NCBI GenBank assembly: GCA_014380605.1
Contig: JACMJO010000516.1
Span: 1-7,152, forward strand
DNA from: Fimbriimonadaceae bacterium
GTDB lineage: Bacteria; Armatimonadota; Fimbriimonadia; Fimbriimonadales; Fimbriimonadaceae
Direction: 5' to 3'
DNA: 7,152 bases
A program made the translations under genes and the position numbers. The notes below the pieces were generated by a model. It ran no database searches. It was not told the origin of the DNA and saw only the letters and a program-made list of their open reading frames with translations. Below, in pieces: positions 1 to 5,183 of this stretch (within the stretch, counting starts at the first letter, position 1; each line of letters opens with the position of its first letter).

Positions 1-6
1 TAGGAC

Positions 7-447
7 ATGAAGATAGAATGGATGCTAATCGTCGTCCTAGCGATCATCGTAATTTACCTGATTGCTAAGTACTGGCGCAGCTTAACAGAACGAAAAAACT
101 TGGTAAGTTTAGTCATTCAGATTTTGCTCGACGAGAGCTCTTATCAAATACAAAAGGAAGGATTGGCTGAGTTGGTGCGAAACTCGGACGCCAGAAATGC
201 ACCCGCACTAACGGTCCAAACAAATGTCGCAATGGCACGCCTCGCGAATAGAATTGGACTATCAACGGGGCTATATGCCCACAGGCTCCTGTTGCAGCTT
301 AAAAATTCAACAGCGCAACGCCCTCAAATCAAACCTGCTCGCCATCCTCCAAGAACTCCCCGAACCCCGAGCCCTCGTCTCCAATCTCCCCTACTACATC
401 ACGGGTCCGCTCTTGACACGAATCGCGGAAGCGCGAATCGGGTTTGA
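7..447 (+). CDS. Unrecognised small membrane-anchored protein, 3' part probably lost at a junction
   Basis: The open frame starts at ATG 7 only six bases from the window edge; an in-frame ATG at 22 is an alternative start. Residues ~5-20 form a strongly hydrophobic helix (IVVLAIIVIYLIAKYW core), so the protein is likely anchored by its N-terminus with a mostly helical soluble part behind it. I recognise no family. Only about residues 1-100 look genuine. From about position 305 the same DNA encodes rsmA in another frame, and the tail of this frame (Pro/Arg/Ser-rich, roughly residues 104-146) is an out-of-frame read of rsmA. The native C-terminus is therefore probably missing. Base composition of 1-300 is more AT-rich than the rsmA and queG DNA that follows, and closer to the RT/SIR2 cassette, which suggests acquired DNA. 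Function unknown. Confidence 0.4.
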   Translation: MKIEWMLIVVLAIIVIYLIAKYWRSLTERKNLVSLVIQILLDESSYQIQKEGLAELVRNSDARNAPALTVQTNVAMARLANRIGLSTGLYAHRLLLQLKNSTAQRPQIKPARHPPRTPRTPSPRLQSPLLHHGSALDTNRGSANRV

Positions 448-859
448 AAAGGCCATCCTAATGATGCAGAAGGAGGTCGCCGAACGCGTCCTCGCTGGCC
501 CCAAAACCTCCGCCCGAGGTTCCCTAAGCGTCTATCTCCAATCCCAATTTGAGATCGAGAAAGTCACAAATGCTCCCGCCGGAGCCTTCCTTCCACCCCC
601 CAAAGTCGATTCCACCGTGCTCGAATTCCGACCTCTCCCCATTGAGCGCACCGACGCATTCTTCAAGCTCGTAAGGCTGTCCTTCACCCAACCCCGCAAG
701 ACGATGGTGAACAACCTTGTCTCTGGCTACGCCATCACCCGAGACCAAGCCCTCATCATCCTAAAAGCCGCCACCCTCCCCGACCTTGCCCGCCCCCAAG
801 AACTCACGATGGAAGAGTGGGAAAGGCTTGAGAGGGCAATTCCAGCGCCAGCTAAATAG
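305..859 (+). pseudogene. rsmA: rsmA (ksgA) fragment: 16S rRNA adenine dimethyltransferase lacking its SAM-binding N-terminus
   Basis: Intact RsmA dimethylates two adjacent adenosines in the 3' helix of 16S rRNA during small-subunit maturation. Seen here: the frame ending at TAG 857-859 encodes NALK (from ~317, matching the segment just before motif IV), the catalytic motif NLPYYIT (~383-403), QKEVAERVLAG, the FLPPPKVDST motif (~587-616) and FTQPRKTMVNNL near the C-terminus, all in correct RsmA order. Missing: the first ~90-100 residues of a ~270-residue enzyme, including the GxGxG SAM-binding motif I. The open frame reaches back to ATG 224, but residues before ~NALK are an off-frame read of the unrelated upstream ORF. 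The product cannot bind SAM normally. Because RsmA is nearly universal, either another complete copy exists or the join is an assembly chimera. The rsmA-queG gap is 34 bp. Confidence 0.8.
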
Positions 860-881
860 CAAGGTCACCCTCAAAAACCCG

Positions 882-887
882 TATCCT
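882..887 (+). promoter_or_regulatory. Possible -10 box for queG
   Basis: TATCCT lies six bases before the queG ATG at 894, the same spacing as the better promoter before the gene at 6240, so transcription could begin at or next to the start codon. I see no good -35 hexamer 16-19 nt upstream and no Shine-Dalgarno sequence between it and the ATG. A weak call, based mainly on the shared geometry. Confidence 0.25.
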
Positions 888-893
888 GAAAGC

Positions 894-1832
894 ATGGAGG
901 CAAGCCAGGAACTCAAACACCAAGCCCAAGCCCTTGGCTTCGACCTTGTCGGCATCTGCTCCATCCAAACGCCTCCCCACTGGCAAGCCTACACAGACTG
1001 GACCGATAAAGGCGCCCATGCCTCCATGGCCTACTTAAAAGACCACATCCCCCTCAAACAAGACCCCCGCAACCTCCTCCCGACCGCCCAATCCATCATC
1101 GCCGTCGCCCTCAACTACAACCAGACCAACCCGCCCCAGCCCGGCTATCCCCGAATCGCACGCTACGCCCTCGGCCGCGACTATCACAAGGTCCTCCGAG
1201 CCAAACTCAAAAGGCTCCAAGCCTGGCTGCAAATCCAGCGCCCCGATAGCCAGCACCGAGCCTGCGTCGATTCCGCCCCGATCATGGAGCGCGACTTCGC
1301 CAACCTCGCCGGCCTAGGCTGGTTTGGCAAGAACACCATGCTCATCAACTCCCAGCGCGGCAGCTGGTTCTTCCTGGGAATCCTCCTCACCAGCATCGAA
1401 TTTCAGCCCGACCCGCCCGCCATCGGCGGCTGCGGCACATGCCGAGCCTGCATCGACGCCTGCCCGACTGGCGCTATCGTTCAGGAGGAAGGGAAGTGGC
1501 AAGTCGACGCCCGGCGATGCATCAGCTACCTCACCATCGAGCATGATGGCGAGATCGAACCAGAATTGGCCCAGAAAATGGGCGACTGGACCTTCGGTTG
1601 CGACGTCTGCCAAGAAGTCTGCCCCTTCAACCACCCCCGAGACTCCCAACCCCTCCGCGCCCCAAAGTCAAAGGAACCCGACTTCCTAAAAAAGAAAACC
1701 TGGCCCTCGCTAAAAGAACTTGTCGTACTGAATGAAAAGGATTGGGACCAACTAACCCAAGGAAGCCCAGTCCGAAGAACAGGCATAGCGGGCATAAAAA
1801 GAAACGCCCATATCAACCTCGACAACATGTAG
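894..1832 (+). CDS. queG: Epoxyqueuosine reductase QueG (short form)
   Basis: Cobalamin-dependent iron-sulfur enzyme that reduces epoxyqueuosine to queuosine at the wobble position of GUN-decoding tRNAs, the last step of queuosine synthesis, in the cytoplasm. Seen in 312 residues: LLPTAQSIIAVALNY (61-75), the RYALGRDYHKVLRAKL cobalamin/tRNA region (90-105), VDSAP with the presumed catalytic Asp126, GWFGKNTMLI (142-151), first ferredoxin motif CGTCRACIDACP (Cys180, 183, 186, 190), Cys209, and second motif CDVCQEVCP (Cys236, 239, 243). Together these supply ligands for two 4Fe-4S clusters. The C-terminal GSPVRRTGIAGIKRN signature is present and the protein stops a few residues later, so the HEAT-like extension of longer homologues (~380 aa in E. 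coli and B. subtilis) is absent. ATG 894 is chosen because family homology begins with MEASQELKHQAQALGFD; the frame is open back to ATG 786 but that part overlaps rsmA. Confidence 0.95.
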   Translation: MEASQELKHQAQALGFDLVGICSIQTPPHWQAYTDWTDKGAHASMAYLKDHIPLKQDPRNLLPTAQSIIAVALNYNQTNPPQPGYPRIARYALGRDYHKVLRAKLKRLQAWLQIQRPDSQHRACVDSAPIMERDFANLAGLGWFGKNTMLINSQRGSWFFLGILLTSIEFQPDPPAIGGCGTCRACIDACPTGAIVQEEGKWQVDARRCISYLTIEHDGEIEPELAQKMGDWTFGCDVCQEVCPFNHPRDSQPLRAPKSKEPDFLKKKTWPSLKELVVLNEKDWDQLTQGSPVRRTGIAGIKRNAHINLDNM

Positions 1833-1896
1833 CCGGTGGATGGTTCGTGCCGCCGCGCCCACCACAAAACCGGCAAACCGACGCGAAGCGTGTAGC

Positions 1897-1914
1897 CGTG
1901 GGCAGGGACCCACG
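1897..1914. repeat. REP-like palindrome in the queG/glgA convergent gap
   Basis: CGTGGG (1897-1902) and CCCACG (1909-1914) form a 6-bp GC-rich stem with a CAGGGA loop. Neither strand has a T-tract after it, so it is not a standard intrinsic terminator, although it sits between two convergent genes. Upstream, GCCGGT and ACCGGC flank a second, loose inverted repeat (~1832-1874). The form resembles short dispersed palindromes found between genes in many environmental genomes. Confidence 0.35.
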
Positions 1915-1962
1915 CATCAACCTTGTAACCCACCCGTGTCTCTGGATGACTTACACCAGAAC

Positions 1963-2010
1963 GCATTCAAGCTTTCAACCTTTCAAGCAATCTAGCAATC
2001 CAGCAATCCC
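1963..2010. repeat. Six-unit degenerate 8-nt tandem array abutting the glgA stop codon
   Basis: Six consecutive octamers keep strict 8-nt phase. The first three are GCATTCAA-like (1963-1986, including GCTTTCAA and CCTTTCAA). The last three are GCAATCCA-like (1987-2010). The final unit ends one base before the TAG (complement of 2011-2013) of glgA. It would lie in the 3' untranslated part of both convergent transcripts. No function is visible. Confidence 0.65.
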
Positions 2011-3477
2011 CTAGCTCGCTGCCGCTTCCAGCGCAACCGGCCGACCCGCCAGCGCCCGACCATACAAAGCCGCATAATCCGCCGCGCTTTGGGTCCAACT
2101 GTGGTCCGCCTTCATCGCGGTATCCACCAACATCGCCCACGACATCGGATCCTCATAAAGCTGATGGGCCCTCCCAATCGCCGACCAAAGCTCGTCTGCC
2201 GAGGATGCTTCAAACGTAAAGCCGTTCTCGCCTTCGAACACTGTGTCCGCCAATCCGCCCGTCTTCCGAACGATCGGCACCGTGCCATACCGCATGGCGA
2301 TCATCTGTCCGAGTCCGCAGGGCTCAAAGGCGCTGGGCATCAGGAACATGTCCGAGCCTGCATACACCCGTTGGGCCAAGTCGGCGTTAAACTCCTCCAC
2401 AAACCGCAAGCAGTCCGGGTATGCCGCCGAGAGCTCCCGAAGCCGTACCGCGATCGCCGGGTCGCCTAACCCCTGAACAATCAACTGCGCCGGAAGCTCT
2501 GCCAGCTTGGGCACAATCTCCAAAATCAAATCCAAGCCCTTCTGGTTGCTCAGCCGACTCACCACCGACAGCACCGGGATCATCGGCTTCACCGGCAAGC
2601 CCAATTCCGCCTGCAACCGCGCCTTGCAAGTGATCTTGCCCGAAGGATCTTCATGGCTAAAGCCCGCCGCCAAGGCTGGATCATCCGAGGGGTTGAAAAA
2701 CTCCTGGTCGATGCCGTTGAGAATGCCGCTCAGTCGGCTCCGCTTCGCCAGATGCAGCATCAAACCCTGGAGCGTGCATCCGAACTCCGGCGTCTGAATC
2801 TCCTTCGCATAGGTGGGGCTCACCGTGTTCACCTGGTCCGAGTACACACAGCCCGACTTCAAGAAATTCACCCGACCCCAAGTCTCGAGCTGGTCGGCAT
2901 TGAACAGCCGATGGGGAAGGTTCATCTTGTCCAGCACGCTGGTGTCGAACTCGCCCTGGTATGCCAGGTTGTGGATGGTGTAAAGCGCCGCGGTCTGGCT
3001 CCAATAGGCGGTCTGCTTCTCCCGCATCAGCACGGGAATGAACCCCGTGTGCCAATCGTTGCAATGCACCACGTCCGGTTCCAGTTTCAGGCTTTTCGTG
3101 ACTTCCAATACTGCATGGGAGAAGAACAGGTACTGATCGATTCCCGGCAGATAGATGGATTCGCTCGAAGTCGCGCGCGTAAAGAAATCCGCCCCGCCGA
3201 TAAGCAGCGTCCGCACCCCATCCGCTTCCATCTCCTTCACCCACGCGTCGACTATCCAGTCCGGGTTCATCGTGACCGGGATAGAAGCCGCAACGTCGCG
3301 TACGTCCCACCGAGGGTCGTCCAGCACCATCTGGTAAGCGGGCATCATCACGGTGACGTCATGGCCCAGGGCTGCGAGAGATTGAGGCAGCGAACCGGCA
3401 ACATCCGCCAGTCCTCCTACCTTTGCAAACGGCGCAACTTCCGCCGAGATAAAAACAATATTCAAAGAGTTACCCAA
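2011..3477 (-). CDS. glgA: Glycogen synthase, GT5 family (ADP-glucose type)
   Basis: Transfers glucose from ADP-glucose to the non-reducing end of alpha-1,4-glucan in bacterial glycogen synthesis, in the cytoplasm. At 488 residues it is full length for the family. Seen: N-terminal LNIVFISAEVAPFAKVGGLADVAG, with the KxGGL donor/acceptor loop at 19-23; HCNDWHTGFIP (138-148); TIHNLAYQG (167-175); NTVSPTYAKEI (217-227); NGID (254-257); SVVSRLSNQKGLDLI (304-318); and the C-terminal catalytic EPCGLGQ (385-391) followed by TGGLADTV (406-413). The start is TTG. At 3477 the codon has AAGGA 11 nt upstream; a second in-frame TTG at 3465 sits right before the conserved NIVFISAEVAPF, so the two cannot be separated with certainty. 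It is convergent with queG and divergent from the RT cassette. No other glycogen genes lie in the window. Confidence 0.95.
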   Translation of the reverse strand: MGNSLNIVFISAEVAPFAKVGGLADVAGSLPQSLAALGHDVTVMMPAYQMVLDDPRWDVRDVAASIPVTMNPDWIVDAWVKEMEADGVRTLLIGGADFFTRATSSESIYLPGIDQYLFFSHAVLEVTKSLKLEPDVVHCNDWHTGFIPVLMREKQTAYWSQTAALYTIHNLAYQGEFDTSVLDKMNLPHRLFNADQLETWGRVNFLKSGCVYSDQVNTVSPTYAKEIQTPEFGCTLQGLMLHLAKRSRLSGILNGIDQEFFNPSDDPALAAGFSHEDPSGKITCKARLQAELGLPVKPMIPVLSVVSRLSNQKGLDLILEIVPKLAELPAQLIVQGLGDPAIAVRLRELSAAYPDCLRFVEEFNADLAQRVYAGSDMFLMPSAFEPCGLGQMIAMRYGTVPIVRKTGGLADTVFEGENGFTFEASSADELWSAIGRAHQLYEDPMSWAMLVDTAMKADHSWTQSAADYAALYGRALAGRPVALEAAAS

Positions 3478-3488
3478 AACAAACCCAA

Positions 3489-3493
3489 TCCTT
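3489..3493 (-). promoter_or_regulatory. Candidate Shine-Dalgarno sequence of glgA
   Basis: AAGGA on the minus strand, 11 nt before the TTG at 3477, a somewhat long but usable spacing. It supports 3477 over 3465 (23 nt away) as the start of glgA. Confidence 0.4.
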
Positions 3494-3586
3494 GGATTCC
3501 ATACTGCCTATCATCGGCAGACAGGTTGTATGACGGGATAGTGGACCAGTTTGTTTGCTCCAAAAAGACCAAAATCCCATTTCCCA

Positions 3587-3614
3587 CTCCTCCAAGTGGC
3601 TCGTCTTGGAGGAG
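3587..3614. other. Perfect 10-bp inverted repeat in the glgA upstream region
   Basis: CTCCTCCAAG (3587-3596) and CTTGGAGGAG (3605-3614) are exact reverse complements separated by an 8-nt loop, about 110 nt upstream of the glgA start. On the glgA strand it is followed only after several bases by a broken T-rich stretch, so it is not a clean terminator. It could be a leader hairpin in a glgA 5' UTR, a dyad binding site, or a dispersed repeat. The C/G-rich stem could mask purine-rich ribosome-binding sequences, but no gene starts next to it. Confidence 0.6.
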
Positions 3615-3724
3615 GGTCAGGGCAGGCAAGTTCGACAAACAAAATCAAATTGAGAAACTTTTGCAAATGGTCCCAGTAAGTACTCTCCTGGCTGGTAAAG
3701 TGTATCCACGTCCCCGGCAACGGA

Positions 3725-3870
3725 GGGCCCGCCTCAGAAGCCAATGATAACTAATATTATCTGGCCCAAGAGCCGTGAGCTAATTGGATCAAGGGTCACC
3801 GTCCTGTTATCGTCACGGAACCACGAATGATGACATTGCCGTAATTGAAGAGTTGAACGGGCCCGTCTCA
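3725..3870. repeat. 12-nt direct repeat bracketing the AT-rich start of the cassette
   Basis: GGGCCCGCCTCA (3725-3736) recurs with one mismatch as GGGCCCGTCTCA (3859-3870). The first copy lies about where the composition shifts to the lower GC of the cassette. The second copy is also the left arm of the inverted repeat before the RT. Not matched convincingly at the right end of the cassette (only GGCCCG at ~6166). Confidence 0.4.
3740..3765 (+). other. AT-rich bulged hairpin upstream of the RT
   Basis: GCCA (3740-3743) pairs with TGGC (3762-3765), and GATAA (3746-3750) with TTATC (3757-3761). The result is a 9-bp stem with a two-base AT bulge and a CTAATA loop. Further on, CCGTGA (3773-3778) and TCACGG (3813-3818) are another complementary pair. 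These belong to the structured segment ahead of the RT gene. Confidence 0.4.
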
Positions 3871-3964
3871 CGACACCGGTCACAACGTTACTTAATATGG
3901 AACGCAAATGTGGATAGAGTCAATTGTCGAATTGATCTCTCTAAACCGTCGGGCGGACGGGCCC
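3859..3964 (+). ncRNA. Candidate structured RNA immediately upstream of the RT gene
   Basis: Seen: GGGCCCGTC (3859-3867) and GACGGGCCC (3956-3964) are perfect reverse complements that would close a ~106-nt element ending 10 nt before the RT frame. Inside, AGAG-TCAATT (3916-3925) pairs with AATTGA-(bulged T)-CTCT (3930-3940) as a 10-bp stem with a GTCG tetraloop. CCGTC (3946-3950) can pair with GACGG (3956-3960), an alternative to the closing stem. Several RT defence systems (retrons, some DRTs) carry an RNA at this place, and this layout is similar. It is shorter than most msr-msd elements and I see no conserved branching-G context I would trust. Transcription is inferred; no convincing promoter was found. 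The only frame here (TTG 3784 to 3969) does not look like a protein. Confidence 0.4.
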
Positions 3965-3974
3965 CCTAAATTGT

Positions 3975-5183
3975 TTGCTTGGCGGTTTCAAAGTGACGCT
4001 CAAAGATCGGATATTTGATGAGCGAAATCTGCTGGACTCTTGCAAGTCCATTGCAAAGGCAATGCAGCGAGCTACGCATGCTGTTCCCTATCGGTCTAAG
4101 AAGTACTTTCACGACATACAGCGGCTGAACCACAAGCCGCAAGAAGTTTCTGCCCTCGTTGTTCTGCAGTTCAGAGAAAGTCCGAAGGTTCAGTTTCGTC
4201 GATTTGTTCGAGCTATACCCAAAAAACCCGGCGGTAAACCCGAACGCCCAATTTCGCTCTTCTCCATCGAGGCAAGGGTGCTTCTGCGAGCCACCTTAAA
4301 TGTGCTTTGGCCCATCATAGAGCCAATAATTGTCCCATCAATCGCATTCTGTACCTTTCGCAAGCAAGGCCTGCATTCACCAAGGGGTGTCGTTATGGCT
4401 ACGACCGAATTGCGAGATGCACGACGCAATAGCGAGGTGTACGTTTTTGAAACGGACATTGAAGGTTTTTTTGACAAGATAGACCGCAAAAAGCTCTTAG
4501 CAATCCTTCTTGACCTAGTTCCCGATAATTCGGTCGACGAGTTACTGGAGACGATTCTGAATACCGAAACTGACCTAGACCACCAGACTATGTCCGAGAT
4601 AGCCTTCGATGTGGAGTCAGGTGTTCCTCAGGGATCTGCTCTATCCCCCTTGCTGGCTTGCGCATATCTCTCCCCATTTGACATATCCATCCAAAGCAAG
4701 GGGTGGAAAATGATTAGATATGTCGACGATATCGTAGTGATTTGCGATGATCTTTCCTCCTGTGAGGAAGCTGGACATGTAATTTCAGAAGAGGCCGCCA
4801 AGTTTAACCTGACGCTTAAGATTTCAAAGACGAGAGTAGTTTCCCCAACGGAATCAATTGAATACTTGGGCCATACCCTTCATTCGGATGGCCGTTTACT
4901 TCCTAGTCCTCGAAGAATGAAAGCATTTGCGAACGGCATATATCAGCGTGCAGGAACTCTACCAAAGGAAACCGACACGAGAGTGGCAAGCGAACTTTCG
5001 AGCTATATACATGGATTCTTCGCATCGCTCTCACATTGTGACTTCGAGGATTGGCATTATAAGCATGCGGCTAGGACAGTGAGGAAGGCCCTTACCAGTC
5101 GCGGCCTTTCTCCTAACAGGCTCGACCAGATGATCTTAAGGTCTCGGAAATGGCACCCGAGCTTTGCTGGTGAACTGAAATGA
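3975..5183 (+). CDS. Compact stand-alone reverse transcriptase, candidate antiphage defence RT
   Basis: Polymerises DNA (or RNA-primed cDNA) from an RNA template, by family. Seen in 402 residues: IPKKPGGKPERPIS (81-94), ETDIEGFFDKID with catalytic Asp161 (159-170), GVPQGSALSPLLA (216-228), RYVDDIVV with the YVDD box at 249-252 (Asp251, Asp252), LKISKTRVVSP (281-291) and YLGHTL (297-302). A ~100-residue helical, thumb-like tail follows. There is no maturase or HNH endonuclease domain and no group II intron flank. Retron-type NAxxH and VTG motifs are not visible, so it most resembles the unknown-group/DRT class with group II-like fingers; I cannot assign the subgroup. Start: TTG 3975 is the first possible codon after the in-frame stop at 3942. 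GTG 3993, seven bases after GGCGG, is a serious alternative. The stop overlaps the SIR2 gene start by 4 nt. Codon use and GC are unlike glgA and queG, suggesting transfer. Confidence 0.88.
   Translation: MLGGFKVTLKDRIFDERNLLDSCKSIAKAMQRATHAVPYRSKKYFHDIQRLNHKPQEVSALVVLQFRESPKVQFRRFVRAIPKKPGGKPERPISLFSIEARVLLRATLNVLWPIIEPIIVPSIAFCTFRKQGLHSPRGVVMATTELRDARRNSEVYVFETDIEGFFDKIDRKKLLAILLDLVPDNSVDELLETILNTETDLDHQTMSEIAFDVESGVPQGSALSPLLACAYLSPFDISIQSKGWKMIRYVDDIVVICDDLSSCEEAGHVISEEAAKFNLTLKISKTRVVSPTESIEYLGHTLHSDGRLLPSPRRMKAFANGIYQRAGTLPKETDTRVASELSSYIHGFFASLSHCDFEDWHYKHAARTVRKALTSRGLSPNRLDQMILRSRKWHPSFAGELK

Noticed and set aside
786..893. Upstream start for queG at ATG 786
   Set aside because: It would add 36 unconserved residues overlapping rsmA; QueG homology starts at ATG 894.
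3511..3744. 77-codon minus-strand frame upstream of glgA
   Set aside because: It reads through the perfect hairpin at 3587-3614 and shows no family feature or start signal.
2653..3747. 364-codon plus-strand open frame opposite glgA
   Set aside because: It is antisense to a clear glycogen synthase, rich in Arg/His/Gln, and has no recognisable motif; a mirror of GC-rich coding DNA.
3784..3969. 61-codon frame starting at TTG 3784 before the RT
   Set aside because: No ribosome-binding site, no protein-like composition, and it overlaps all the inverted repeats.
3859..5183. Calling the upstream RNA plus RT a retron
   Set aside because: The RT lacks visible NAxxH and VTG motifs, the closed RNA element is only ~106 nt, and no trusted branching-G context was found. 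Kept as an RT with a candidate ncRNA.
3975..5183. Group II intron-encoded protein
   Set aside because: No maturase or endonuclease domain, and a second gene overlaps the stop codon. No intron domain V-like hairpin was noticed downstream.
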